54,762 nt of DNA from Candidatus Daviesbacteria bacterium (GCA_030699125.1 JAUYKM010000013.1:1-54762), one strand, 5' to 3'. Positions 17,060 through 25,912 are shown, counted from the stretch's first letter. Numbers and translations are program-made. Notes: generated by a model from the letters alone, not told the origin.

Positions 17060-17704
17060 ATGATTCCACTTAAAGACTCACAATCAGCAAATATTTTTCC
17101 CTTTTGGGTATTCACCATCATTGCCATCAATATTTATGTTTTTTATTTGCAGCTGACTTCTATAAACCCTGAGTTATTGATTTCACAATATGCTCTGATC
17201 CCGAATTTAGTAAATTTTTCTGATTTTCAAACACTTCCCCCCTTTATTACATCTCAATTTTTGCATGGAGGATTCCTGCATATCATCTCCAACATGCTGT
17301 TTCTTTGGGTATTTGGAGATAATGTGGAAGAAAGATTGGGGTTTTTATTTTTCCCCATCTTTTATCTTGCCTCAGGTGCCGTAGCAACCCTGGCTCAATA
17401 TTTCTTTATAGCCGATGCCAATATTCCCATGATTGGTGCATCTGGAGCCGTGGCAGGAGTCTTGGGGGCTTATCTGGCTTTTTTCCCCGGACACACCATC
17501 AAGACCTTGGTACCTTTTTTTGGTTTCTTAACTGTCATTAATATACCAGCCTCTTTTATGCTGATTTATTGGTTCTTTACCCAGATTTTTTCCGGCTTTG
17601 CCTCAATTGCTGTTGAAACAGCTTCCATAGGAGGTGTGGCCTTTTTTGCCCACATTGGAGGCTTTCTCTTCGGTTGGATTATTGCCAGTACATTAAAGAG
17701 ATAG
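17060..17704 (+). CDS. Rhomboid family intramembrane serine protease
   Basis: The protein has 214 residues and about six transmembrane segments. It has the HGGFLHIISNMLFLWVFG region, catalytic Ser128 in GASGAVAGVLGAY and His198 in AHIGGFLFG, giving the Ser-His dyad. Rhomboids cut transmembrane helices of other proteins within the membrane. The gene follows the oxidoreductase directly. The sequence suggests no substrate. Confidence 0.92.
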   Translation: MIPLKDSQSANIFPFWVFTIIAINIYVFYLQLTSINPELLISQYALIPNLVNFSDFQTLPPFITSQFLHGGFLHIISNMLFLWVFGDNVEERLGFLFFPIFYLASGAVATLAQYFFIADANIPMIGASGAVAGVLGAYLAFFPGHTIKTLVPFFGFLTVINIPASFMLIYWFFTQIFSGFASIAVETASIGGVAFFAHIGGFLFGWIIASTLKR

Positions 17705-17735
17705 TTTATCTGCCCAACATGTTAAAATCATTCTA

Positions 17736-19424
17736 ATGTTGATTAAACTATTGCTGCTTTTTTTTGTTTTCTCCTTTTTATTTAGAAGCGACCTTTCTTT
17801 TGACCAGGATCTGGGCAGACATATAAAGTTGGGTGAGATTATTGTGGCAGAAGGGAAGGTACCCAAAACCAATCTTTTCTCCTATACCAACCCTGACTTT
17901 CCCTTTATTAATACCCACTGGCTATTTGAGGTTTTAGTATATGGTTTTGACCAAACCATCGGATTGCAAGCGTTACTGATACTAAAAATAATTGTCGTTC
18001 TCACTGCTGTGGGGATAATATTAAAACTGATATCAAAGGATAATGCAGCTTTACTTTTACCTGTGGGTTTTATTTTCCTGCATGTATTAAGGGAGAGATT
18101 GGAACTAAGGCCGGAGATTTTCAGTTTTTTATTCACTGCAGGCACTTACTACATCCTGGAGAAAAGTGTCATTCCTGCGAAGGCAGGAATCCAATTAAAC
18201 AAATTTCATTCTGCCTATATTCTTCCGTTAATTCAGCTGATCTGGATAAATATCCACATTTACTTTTTTGTAGGGTTAATCCTACAGGCCATTTATTTAA
18301 TTCATTTAGGATACCAATATTTACGTTCTCAAACCGGGTTTGTAAAGATAAAAATAATGAGTGTAATCTTAATCCTATCGGTCTTAGTAAGTCTTATAAA
18401 CCCCAACGGTCTCCAAGGCCTGCTTTATCCGCTGAAAGTCACCGCAAATTATGGCTATAGCATAGTGGAAAATCAGACCATGTTTTTCTTGGAAAATATC
18501 AATTTCAGGGATCCCAACTTTTTGTTTGTAAAAATTTCCACCGGGATCGTAATATTATCTCTTTTAGCAGCACTTATCAGGCGTCACTTTGATATTAGAA
18601 ATTTTCTACAGGCAATATCAGGAGTGGTTTTAACCCTAATGTATGTTAGAAGCTTTCCGTATTTGGTTTTTTTATCTCTGCCGGCCGTTTTACAAAATTT
18701 TGGTGTAATTAAATATAAAGGGCTTACTTATTCCTTATCACTTGTTACTTGTCTCCTGTTACTTTTTGAATCTTTTCTTTACCTTAATGGAGATTATTAC
18801 CGTTTCAGAGATGATCAGCACCAGGTGAAATTAGGTTATACAGAAAGTGTAAAAGGAGCAATGGATTTTGTGCTGGAAAATAATCTGCCTCAGCCTATCT
18901 TTAATAATTTTGATATTGGATCCTACATCATATATAGAGGCTATCCCAAATACCAAGTGTTTGTGGATGGCAGACCAGAAGCATATCCATCTCAGTTTTT
19001 TAGCGGCATCTACATTCCCGGACAAGCAGATTATAACAATTTTAAAGAACTGGAAAAACTATACGGCTTTAGAACCATCATTTTCTCTCATACGGACCAA
19101 ACCCCCTGGGCAAAAACATTTTTAAGTGCAGTTACTCGAGATGAGAATTGGAATTTGGTCTATGTTGACGATTTTATGATAATCTTGGTAAAACCAGAGA
19201 CTGCAAAAGCTTTACAGCTTAAACATGTTGATCTTACCACTCTCAGTCCCAATTCCTACCAATTTAAAGATCATCTATCTTATTTAAGGCTGGGGCTTTT
19301 TTTACTAAATAACCAATATCAAAATGGACTCTCCTTTATACAAAGAGCATTACTGATTAATCCTAATAGCCCCGCGGCCAATTCTATTATGGGAAATGCC
19401 TCTACAAATAGCTTTTTCTGGTAA
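17736..19424 (+). CDS. Large polytopic membrane protein of unknown function
   Basis: The protein has 562 residues, with about ten hydrophobic segments in the first 350 and a soluble C-terminal part that ends in a TPR-like stretch (FIQRALLINPNSPAANS). The first loop contains FDQDLGRHIKLGE, and its arrangement recalls GT-C type glycosyltransferases or their relatives, but no catalytic motif can be named. A 25-base palindromic repeat lies inside the frame and adds the residues VIPAKAGIQ near position 146. The end is abrupt, so the C-terminus may be shortened. It probably belongs to the same transcript as the oxidoreductase and rhomboid genes. Confidence 0.7.
   Translation: MLIKLLLLFFVFSFLFRSDLSFDQDLGRHIKLGEIIVAEGKVPKTNLFSYTNPDFPFINTHWLFEVLVYGFDQTIGLQALLILKIIVVLTAVGIILKLISKDNAALLLPVGFIFLHVLRERLELRPEIFSFLFTAGTYYILEKSVIPAKAGIQLNKFHSAYILPLIQLIWINIHIYFFVGLILQAIYLIHLGYQYLRSQTGFVKIKIMSVILILSVLVSLINPNGLQGLLYPLKVTANYGYSIVENQTMFFLENINFRDPNFLFVKISTGIVILSLLAALIRRHFDIRNFLQAISGVVLTLMYVRSFPYLVFLSLPAVLQNFGVIKYKGLTYSLSLVTCLLLLFESFLYLNGDYYRFRDDQHQVKLGYTESVKGAMDFVLENNLPQPIFNNFDIGSYIIYRGYPKYQVFVDGRPEAYPSQFFSGIYIPGQADYNNFKELEKLYGFRTIIFSHTDQTPWAKTFLSAVTRDENWNLVYVDDFMIILVKPETAKALQLKHVDLTTLSPNSYQFKDHLSYLRLGLFLLNNQYQNGLSFIQRALLINPNSPAANSIMGNASTNSFFW
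18168..18192. repeat. VIPAKAGIQ-type palindromic repeat inside a gene
   Basis: GTCATTCCTGCGA followed by AGGCAGGAATCC forms a palindrome and is read in frame as VIPAKAGIQ. This short dispersed element is known from many bacterial genomes. Here it sits in a loop of the membrane protein without breaking the frame. Confidence 0.7.
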
Positions 19425-19427
19425 ACA

Positions 19428-20342
19428 TCAGCTTTGTTCTAAAACCCGCCTGGATTTGAGGAAAAAATAGCCTACCACCAAAGCTGTCACTACAGGGGAA
19501 AGCCACTGGGGGATATGAAGTCCAAAGCTATCCAAAAGCATAATCATCCCTAGAAATAAAATAGAATACATAGCGCCGTTTTTTAGGAAAACATACTTCT
19601 TAATTCTCTCTATATTGGCAACAGTCAGCTGACGTACTACTATGGCTCCAATACCATTACCAATTAAAATCAGAGGCACGATCAAAGTAAAAGCAAAAGC
19701 TCCCACCACTCCATCAATGGAAAAGGTGGCATCAATCACTTCCAAATAAAATATTTTACTGATATCTGATTTATTACTGGTAAGCAGCCCCTCTTCGGTT
19801 TTTTGGGCATTTTCTTTAAACCCGTGTACAATAAAAAAGGCAGTGGAGCCCACCACCGCCCCAAAAGCCATTAAAGGATTAGTCTTTAGAGCAAACCAAA
19901 CCACCGTTGCCAAAATAATTGAAACTACAGCGTAAAACCAAACCCCCTGTTTTAAAATAAATCTCTCACCCCTAAGCCCAAACTGTTTAGGCTCCAGAAA
20001 CAACCAGTGAAAAAATAGGAAAATCAAAAATATTCCACCTCCGGAAAGCAAGATAGGGGAGGAAGCCTCAATTGAAGCAATTACCTGAGGATCGGAGGAT
20101 AAACTGGCGCTGAAGGCTCCCAATGGCCCTAAAGAAGGGTTAACTGCCCAAACTATCATCCATGGTAGCAGTCCCCTCAAAACAAAAACCGCAATTAGAA
20201 TTCCCCACAAAAGAAACCACTTTTTAGCTCTCTGAGACATGGTGGATAAAACATCAGCATTGATGATGGCATTATCAATTGAGGTGATGGTTTCAAAAAG
20301 TATTAAGCCTAAAACTATTAAAACAAGCGTTGAAATATCCAT
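19428..20342 (-). CDS. DUF475 (TerC-like) integral membrane protein
   Basis: The protein has 304 residues and about eight or nine transmembrane segments. Acidic residues sit inside membrane segments, as in FETITSIDNAIINADVL and YLEVIDATFSIDGVVGAFAF, a pattern of the DUF475/TerC group, which is thought to handle metal ions. The exact role is unknown. TATAAT lies 6 bases before the ATG, so the message is leaderless. It is divergent from the S41 protease gene and converges with the large membrane protein. Confidence 0.87.
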   Translation of the reverse strand: MDISTLVLIVLGLILFETITSIDNAIINADVLSTMSQRAKKWFLLWGILIAVFVLRGLLPWMIVWAVNPSLGPLGAFSASLSSDPQVIASIEASSPILLSGGGIFLIFLFFHWLFLEPKQFGLRGERFILKQGVWFYAVVSIILATVVWFALKTNPLMAFGAVVGSTAFFIVHGFKENAQKTEEGLLTSNKSDISKIFYLEVIDATFSIDGVVGAFAFTLIVPLILIGNGIGAIVVRQLTVANIERIKKYVFLKNGAMYSILFLGMIMLLDSFGLHIPQWLSPVVTALVVGYFFLKSRRVLEQS

Positions 20343-20348
20343 GTCTTG

Positions 20349-20378
20349 ATTATACTTTAATCTTTACAGTAATATAAT
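20349..20378. promoter_or_regulatory. Divergent -10 boxes for DUF475 and S41 genes
   Basis: TATAAT on the reverse strand at 20349-20354 serves the DUF475 gene (6 bases to ATG). TATAAT on the forward strand at 20373-20378 serves the S41 gene (11 bases to ATG). The whole divergent control region is only 47 bases long and neither gene has a Shine-Dalgarno sequence. Confidence 0.5.
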
Positions 20379-20389
20379 GCAGTCTGCCA

Positions 20390-21850
20390 ATGCAACTTAA
20401 ATCACCTATCTTAATCCCTCAAGTCCTTAAAAAACTTTCCAACTATGCGAGAGTGTTTTTGGTCATGGCCATATTTGCCCTGGGAATTGCCACGGGCTTT
20501 GTCCTTTTTGCTGACAATAAGCTTAACATTATCAGTGAACAGCCTCAGAAAGATGAAAAATATCTGCTTTTTTTGGGTGAAGTCTATGATAAGATTTTGG
20601 AAAACTACTGGGAAACTATCTCCGAGGAGCAGCTGGCTCAAATGTATCGACAAACTATCGAGAGATTAATTGGCACTCCACAAAAGCTCGATGCTAATGG
20701 TAGCACACCCGAGCCCAATACCGGCTCACAAACAAAAACCAACCCGGTTACCGGCTTTGCACCTTCTTTAAATCTGCAAGGTTCCTCAGTTGAGGATTTA
20801 AAGATTATGGCAGGAGATAAAGGAAAGGGAAATTTTAAGAAAGCTCTTTATGTGATGTTGGAAAAAGTCTTAAGAAATTTAGATAAGGATAAAAGACAAG
20901 AGTTTAGCGTCAAACTGGCAGCTAATATTTTGTCATCTCTTAGCCCGCCGGGTAGATCCGGTCTATTTACTCAAAAACAAGAACAGCAGCTGAAAAATAC
21001 CGTGGAAAATATCAACCCGGATAAGGATTTATATGCTGATTTGGGACTTGAAAAAGGGGCCTCCAAAGAAGAAGTGGAGACATCTTACCAGCAAAAATCA
21101 GAACAGCTTTCAAAAGAGGATTCAGAAGAAGCCAAAGCCGAGCTTGAGAAAATTACCTATGCCAGGGAAGTTCTAACTGAGGAGGAAAAGAAACAAAATT
21201 ATGATACCAAAGGGGTGGAGCCAACTGTTTCAGAACAATTCTTGGGCCAGGATATTGCCTATATTAAGTTTGATAAATTTTCTCCCACAACTTACGATGA
21301 ATTTGTCAAAACAATTACTTCATTTGACAATCCGGAGGGTCCCTCTGCTTTAATTTTTGATCTTCGGGGCAACATTGGGGGGGCTATTGATGCTCTACCT
21401 TTTTTTCTGGGTAATTTTTTAGGCGATAAGCAATATATCTATGATTTTTTGCAAAGAGGGGAATATCAACCTTATAGGAGTATCGGCAATAAATTACCAG
21501 GTATTAACAGATTAAAACAGGTGGTTATTTTGGTTGATGAAAACACCCAATCTTCGGCGGAGTTGATGGCAGCCAGTTTAAAAAGATACCGTTTTGGAGT
21601 TTTGGTAGGTACTCCCACCAAAGGCTGGGGAACTGTGGAAAAAGTGTTTCAGCTGGAAAACCAGATCGATGAAGGAGAAAAATATTCCATTTTTTTGGTA
21701 CATTCCATTACTTTAAGAGATGATAATCAGCCAATTGAAGGAAGAGGGGTGGAGCCGGACATTAACATTAAAGACCCAAATTGGGAAGAGAAATTAACAA
21801 ATCATTTTAGGTATCCTGAGCTCACATCATCTTTGAAAAGTATTCTCTAA
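20390..21850 (+). CDS. S41 (C-terminal processing) protease with a J-like domain
   Basis: The protein has 486 residues. A membrane anchor (about 20-40) leads to a helical region. Residues about 212-272 read like a J domain (DLYADLGLEKGASKEEVETSY...YAREVLTEEEKKQNYD) but lack the HPD motif. The S41 domain follows, with AYIKFDKFSPTT, the LIFDLRGNIGG strand, Ser388 in NTQSSAE and Lys411 in TPTKGWG as the Ser-Lys dyad, and GRGVEPD. The PDZ domain normally found before the S41 core is not recognisable; the J-like segment takes its place. The protease is predicted to act outside the membrane on C-terminal ends of proteins. An HPD-less J domain cannot stimulate DnaK and is more likely a structural or binding module. 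Confidence 0.85.
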   Translation: MQLKSPILIPQVLKKLSNYARVFLVMAIFALGIATGFVLFADNKLNIISEQPQKDEKYLLFLGEVYDKILENYWETISEEQLAQMYRQTIERLIGTPQKLDANGSTPEPNTGSQTKTNPVTGFAPSLNLQGSSVEDLKIMAGDKGKGNFKKALYVMLEKVLRNLDKDKRQEFSVKLAANILSSLSPPGRSGLFTQKQEQQLKNTVENINPDKDLYADLGLEKGASKEEVETSYQQKSEQLSKEDSEEAKAELEKITYAREVLTEEEKKQNYDTKGVEPTVSEQFLGQDIAYIKFDKFSPTTYDEFVKTITSFDNPEGPSALIFDLRGNIGGAIDALPFFLGNFLGDKQYIYDFLQRGEYQPYRSIGNKLPGINRLKQVVILVDENTQSSAELMAASLKRYRFGVLVGTPTKGWGTVEKVFQLENQIDEGEKYSIFLVHSITLRDDNQPIEGRGVEPDINIKDPNWEEKLTNHFRYPELTSSLKSIL

Positions 21851-21913
21851 AATTAATATATATTAATTAGTTGATTTTTTAGGTTTCACATATTATATTT
21901 CACGAACACATTC

Positions 21914-23179
21914 ATGGATATCCACCAAATTAATCATTTTAATAGAAAACAAATGGCAAGATATAAGTCCAAAACAGGAATCTTTGTAGATATTCAAAAT
22001 ATTGGCAAAAATAATCGGCTGCTGGCAGTAAAAGAGGAGGAATCAATAGAAAAAATTCGACAGGGTATTTGGCTAAAAAAAGGTTCTCTAGATTTAAACC
22101 AGGGAAACTTCACTAATTACTATGATCTTTATTATGATCAATGCCAACCAGATATTGCACCCAATATTTTCTCAACTAATAATCCCTTTTATCTTTTTAA
22201 TCAAGTCCGCTCTAATCCGGAAATAATCGGGTCAATTAATGGAGCTTTTTATTTTCTAACAGACTTTGCTGAAAGATACCCTTTGGATTTACAATACGAT
22301 CTCTGTATCAGGGATTATAAAATTAAAGGCTTACCTTCGGAAGATCAACCAATAGCTTTTATTGAAGAAGGTAAGATTAATTTTCTAAACTCGAAAGCTC
22401 AAGGATTAATAAAAATTGGGAATAAAATGTTGAGTTGGGTTGGTTCTAAAAGCAAAAAAAGTGACGGCCGCAATTTCGATGCAATTCTTTATAATTCCAA
22501 GTGTTCAAATATCATCAGGTTCCGGGAGGAGGAAAATAATATTCAAATAGGGGTTTTGGATTCTGAAAACATAACTACTCTTAAGGGCACTGAGATTATA
22601 GATTTAGTTATTAACGCTGATAAAAATAACGATTTGAAAATAGCAGATATTAAAAAGGGGGGTGGTACACATTTTTTTAATGGGTTGTTTATACTTCAGA
22701 TTAAATTTAACCAATTCGATTTTAAAATTAATGACAGTGTTAACCCCTTAACTTTAGATAATCTAAAACTGGAAAATGTTTCATCAGCCATAACTATCGG
22801 CAGGAGTGTTCATGACAAATTTTATCTTGATCCGGAAAGAAAGTATATTAGAGACGCCCGTTCACTAGTAGCTGAGGATAAATTAGGTAATATACATTTT
22901 ATAGTCTTTGACGGCTCTAAATATATTCCAGGTTTTAAAGGACCAACTACTCAGGAGGTGTCTTCAATTATTAAAAAAAATGGATTTAGATATGCCTACT
23001 TTTTAGATGGAGGCGGTTCATCAAGATTAATTGCCAGAGACGCAAAAAAAATCAGAAGTTTTGCTAATGAATTTGCCTTTAGAAAGTTTAAATATGGCAA
23101 GTTCCTTTGGGACTGGGAAAGAGCCAGGCTAATTGCCTCATCAATTTCACTAAAAATTAACAGTAGAAAACAATCTTAA
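21914..23179 (+). CDS. Phosphodiester glycosidase-like (NAGPA/DUF2233) protein
   Basis: The protein has 421 residues. The C-terminal half carries the NAGPA-type signature: AITIGRSVHD, GNIHFIVFDGSK, the TQEVSSIIKKNGFRYA helix and FLDGGGSSRLIARD. Family members cleave N-acetylglucosamine phosphodiesters or related sugar-phosphate bonds. The N-terminal half resembles nothing I can name. No signal peptide is visible, which is unusual because most relatives are secreted. It follows the S41 gene by 63 bases, and a TATTATAT stretch there may be its own -10. Confidence 0.75.
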   Translation: MDIHQINHFNRKQMARYKSKTGIFVDIQNIGKNNRLLAVKEEESIEKIRQGIWLKKGSLDLNQGNFTNYYDLYYDQCQPDIAPNIFSTNNPFYLFNQVRSNPEIIGSINGAFYFLTDFAERYPLDLQYDLCIRDYKIKGLPSEDQPIAFIEEGKINFLNSKAQGLIKIGNKMLSWVGSKSKKSDGRNFDAILYNSKCSNIIRFREEENNIQIGVLDSENITTLKGTEIIDLVINADKNNDLKIADIKKGGGTHFFNGLFILQIKFNQFDFKINDSVNPLTLDNLKLENVSSAITIGRSVHDKFYLDPERKYIRDARSLVAEDKLGNIHFIVFDGSKYIPGFKGPTTQEVSSIIKKNGFRYAYFLDGGGSSRLIARDAKKIRSFANEFAFRKFKYGKFLWDWERARLIASSISLKINSRKQS

Positions 23180-23181
23180 AT

Positions 23182-23985
23182 TTACCTTTGGAATATATTA
23201 TTTTCGTAAATAAAATCTGCAACTGCCCTGCTGATAAATCTAATTCCGGTGGGGGATGGATGGATATAATCATCCTCGCTTATATATTCCGGATTCCCAT
23301 CAGCGTTTTCCATAAGTGACTCCTCAAATACATTTATCAGAGGAATGTTATTTTCTTTTGCATATTTAATATGATTTTTCATATAGGCAATCCTCTCAGC
23401 TACCCACTCCTTCCTCACCTGCGGGCTTAAGTCCACCTGATTTTTGGCAAAGATCATTTTATTGGGAGAGATGGTGGTGATAAAAACAATTTTCCCTTGA
23501 GGATTGGAAGAGGTTAATTCTTCTACAATTTTATCAAGCTCTTCCGTTTGTCTTTTTAGTCCCTCATCTAAAGAATATTCAGAAAGAGGATTTTGCCCGA
23601 AGGATTCCAAAAGTATTAAATCATAAGCAATCTCGTTAATCGGCCTAAAGCTTCTTCCATGTTGGGTCTCAACAACGATCCTATCCATAGCAGAGAGAAT
23701 ATTGGTAGCCCCAAAACCATAATTTAGAACCTCAAAAGTTTTATCAGGATAATAATCAGTTAAATAACTTTTAATTTCGTCACTATTACCCAGGGCCTCT
23801 GTCATGGAATCACCAATCATTACAACTACAAAATCCTGGGGATATTTCACCTTTGATTTACCTGACAGATTAACCTCTTTTGGCCCCTCCGTTGATCCAT
23901 TCTGATTAGACCTATCAGCTTTTGAGACAAAAAAGGTAATTCCAGCCAGTAATATTAACGGAATAATCAGGATTTTAAAACGCAT
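23182..23985 (-). CDS. SGNH/GDSL hydrolase, membrane-anchored
   Basis: The protein has 267 residues with an N-terminal anchor (about 4-21). The SGNH blocks are VVVMIGDSMTE with Ser60, NYGFGATN with its Gly, LLESFGQNP in place of the usual GxND block, and DDYIHPSPTG with Asp239 and His242. These enzymes are esterases, often removing acetyl groups from glycans. It lies 18 bases after the cupin gene and is probably co-transcribed with it. The two together suggest sugar or glycan processing, but that is inference. Confidence 0.88.
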   Translation of the reverse strand: MRFKILIIPLILLAGITFFVSKADRSNQNGSTEGPKEVNLSGKSKVKYPQDFVVVMIGDSMTEALGNSDEIKSYLTDYYPDKTFEVLNYGFGATNILSAMDRIVVETQHGRSFRPINEIAYDLILLESFGQNPLSEYSLDEGLKRQTEELDKIVEELTSSNPQGKIVFITTISPNKMIFAKNQVDLSPQVRKEWVAERIAYMKNHIKYAKENNIPLINVFEESLMENADGNPEYISEDDYIHPSPTGIRFISRAVADFIYENNIFQR

Positions 23986-24003
23986 AAAATCAATCAGCCC
24001 AAA

Positions 24004-24480
24004 TTATTTTAGATTCCAGCCTCTGTTGGGATCTTTTCTCATTTTTTCTGTCTCAGTGGGACGGGCATAATCATCTTCCAATCTAAAAGTGTTACCGACC
24101 TCCGGAGTAGAAACTTCAATCACATCACCACCACCTTTTCCACCAATTAGCCGATGTTTTTGGCCAACTTGTGTAGTGTAGCCAACACCTTTTTCCATTT
24201 CAGTCTCCTCCATCTGACCATTTGACCTCTCCATCAACAAGATGATTTCACCACTAAAAAGAAACCAGCTTTCCAGTTTTGCATCATGAATCTGCAGGCT
24301 TAATCTTTTCCCCTCATCAATATGAAGAATCTTCCCCATGTATGGTTTATCATCCGCCACCCAGTGCAGTTCATATCCCCAAGGCTTTTCCACTTTTTCG
24401 CTATATGGCTGATTGTTAAATTTGGATTTATCCACCTGACTGAGAAACTCTTTCAACTTTGCACTTCCATGATAATCCAC
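24004..24480 (-). CDS. Cupin-domain protein of the mannose-6-phosphate isomerase type
   Basis: The protein has 158 residues and is a single cupin barrel beginning KPWGYELHW, with metal-site candidates in LSLQIHDAKLESWFLFSGE and the VGQKHRLIG strand. It resembles the type II mannose-6-phosphate isomerase domain, but the family also includes non-enzymatic sugar binders, so the reaction is not certain. The start codon is GTG. The SGNH hydrolase gene follows on the same strand. Confidence 0.82.
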   Translation of the reverse strand: MDYHGSAKLKEFLSQVDKSKFNNQPYSEKVEKPWGYELHWVADDKPYMGKILHIDEGKRLSLQIHDAKLESWFLFSGEIILLMERSNGQMEETEMEKGVGYTTQVGQKHRLIGGKGGGDVIEVSTPEVGNTFRLEDDYARPTETEKMRKDPNRGWNLK

Positions 24481-24551
24481 TATACAGTAGTCGCTATTAC
24501 CTAATCAAGTCTGGATGCACAAAATGGGATTGCTATGAGCGAAGTCGAATG

Positions 24552-24580
24552 GCTGCGGGATGTGGATAATACACTCAACT
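24552..24580. repeat. Degenerate copy of the tRNA-Gln attachment site
   Basis: The 29 bases match the left attachment site of the island (25017-25045) at all but four or five positions: GCTGCGGGA, two changed bases, TGGATAATACAC and a similar tail. It therefore looks like an older junction at the same site. The GIY-YIG gene lies between the two copies. Confidence 0.6.
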
Positions 24581-24840
24581 TATCTTTTAAAAAATTTTCT
24601 TAACATCTGCTTTAAAGTTACCTTACCTTTTGTTGTTTTAAAATAACTTTCTCTTCTTTTGGCATCATTAATATTTCTATATGCTTCATAATAAATAAGT
24701 TCAAAAGGAGCATAATGTTTAGTAGATAATTCTTCTTTGTTGTTATGTTCTTGAAATCTTCTCTTTAAATCTTGGGTAAACCCAACATAGAGAAAGTCCT
24801 TAACTAAACTTTTAAGGACATAAACATAGAAAAACTTCAT
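24580..24840 (-). CDS. GIY-YIG nuclease domain protein
   Basis: The 86 residues form one GIY-YIG domain: YVYVLKS in place of GIY, LYVGFT in place of YIG, the DLKRRFQEHN helix, and the conserved YYEAYRNINDAKRRESYFK region with the catalytic Glu. Stand-alone proteins of this size (the UPF0213/YhbQ type) are common and their targets are not known. It sits between two copies of the tRNA-Gln attachment sequence, so it may have arrived as cargo of an earlier insertion. Confidence 0.9.
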   Translation of the reverse strand: MKFFYVYVLKSLVKDFLYVGFTQDLKRRFQEHNNKEELSTKHYAPFELIYYEAYRNINDAKRRESYFKTTKGKVTLKQMLRKFFKR

Positions 24841-24850
24841 GGGTCTAGTT

Positions 24851-24920
24851 GGGATATACTAGTCACTTCGGGACGTACTATCACTTTGTTCAAGTACGCC
24901 TCTACTTTCCAGTATATCCC
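24851..24920. repeat. Nested inverted repeats upstream of the GIY-YIG gene
   Basis: GGGATATACT (24851-24860) pairs with AGTATATCCC (24911-24920). Inside it CGTACT (24874-24879) pairs with AGTACG (24893-24898). This could be a recombinase binding site or a control region for the GIY-YIG gene; the sequence alone does not decide. Confidence 0.45.
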
Positions 24921-25016
24921 TGCCTCACCACTCATAATACCAAACTTTAGAAGGCAGATTGAAGTAATACTAATAACTGGCGAAGCGATGTACCCGAACG
25001 TAGTGAGTGGTTCGTT

Positions 25017-25032
25017 GCTGCGGGACATGGAT
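25017..25032. repeat. Left attachment site (attL core) of the island
   Basis: Perfect 16-base copy of the right site at 45543-45558, derived from the tRNA-Gln 3' end. Sequence identity stops at both edges. Confidence 0.8.
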
Positions 25033-25182
25033 AATACACCCAATTCCCAGATTTGCTCCGAAAGAATATACCTTCGGTATATCTTCGGATCAAGCTGCCC
25101 GACGTATAAACAGTTCGTACTGCAATTAGCCTGGATAGAACAACTTAGACAAGTATATGAGCCCGAAAAGGAGATGGAATAA
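25027..25182 (+). other. Stem-loop and doubtful 51-codon frame at the left island end
   Basis: A strong hairpin lies at 25057-25089 (TCCGAAAGAATATACC against GGTATATCTTCGGA with a 3-base loop). The surrounding frame begins at an ATG inside the attachment core and ends in the TAA that overlaps the next ATG. Its last 18 codons (LAWIEQLRQVYEPEKEME) look protein-like, but the hairpin part does not. The hairpin may be part of the recombination site or a regulatory element. Coding is doubtful. Confidence 0.25.
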
Positions 25183-25661
25183 TGTTTTTCTCCAAACTCT
25201 TCGGCACTTCTCCAGAATCTTTACTAACTTCAAAGCTGTTTGATGAAAATACATTCTATGAAGCTTTCATTAAGGATTTAAAGAGATGCAAAGAAGAAGT
25301 AATTATTGAAAGTCCATATATCACCTGTAGACGGATGGAGATATTAGAATCCATCTTTGAGAAGCTAATTAAGCATGGAGTAAAGATCTACATAATTACC
25401 CGCAATCCTAATGAGCATGATGAAAGCATGGCAAGACAAGCAGAGCTGGAAATTAGTATTTTTGAAGAAATGGGAGTGCAAGTATTATTGTGTACCGGTA
25501 ATCACCACCGCAAACTCGCTATTTTGGATAGGAAAACACTTTGGGAAGGTAGTTTAAATATACTTTCGCAGGGCATTAGCCGTGAAATTATGAGAAGAAT
25601 TGAGAGTTATGAGCTAACGATGCAGATGTTTAAGTTTTTGAAACTTGAAAAGTTTCTCTAA
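25182..25661 (+). CDS. Phospholipase D-like nuclease domain protein
   Basis: The 159 residues carry one HKD motif near residue 110: HRKLAILD followed by GSLN. Before it is the typical PLD strand and helix VIIESPYIT...LIKHGVKIYIITR. Single-HKD proteins of this kind dimerise and often act as nucleases in DNA defence or repair. The ribosome site AAAGGAG precedes the ATG. It is the first clear gene inside the island. A partner is not obvious, although the large helicase further on also begins with a PLD-like domain. Confidence 0.82.
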   Translation: MFFSKLFGTSPESLLTSKLFDENTFYEAFIKDLKRCKEEVIIESPYITCRRMEILESIFEKLIKHGVKIYIITRNPNEHDESMARQAELEISIFEEMGVQVLLCTGNHHRKLAILDRKTLWEGSLNILSQGISREIMRRIESYELTMQMFKFLKLEKFL

Positions 25662-25683
25662 ATATAATAAAAAGGAGGTGTAT

Positions 25684-25908
25684 ATGGATAAAGATTGGTT
25701 AAAAAAGAATGGCTATAAACTTAAAATAGTTTACAGTTACGCTGTCGTTAATAAATTAAATATCAAATCAAAAGAAGATGTTTTAAAGATCTTACAAGCA
25801 ACTGACCCTGAAAATGCTAATGAAGGACAAGCAGAGATCTATTCAAAGATGTTGCAGCTATTTGGTAACAGACTTAGAAAAACAATTGAAAAAGGGCTAG
25901 AAAATTAA
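25684..25908 (+). CDS. Small hypothetical protein
   Basis: I do not recognise this 74-residue protein. It is charged and helical (WLKKNGYKLKIVYSYAVVNKL...SKEDVLKIL) and has no membrane segment. The start is set by a strong AAAGGAGGTG ribosome site just before the ATG; a frame continuing upstream overlaps the PLD gene and is not needed. It lies 22 bases after the PLD gene and is probably co-transcribed. Confidence 0.65.
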   Translation: MDKDWLKKNGYKLKIVYSYAVVNKLNIKSKEDVLKILQATDPENANEGQAEIYSKMLQLFGNRLRKTIEKGLEN

Positions 25909-25912
25909 AGAT

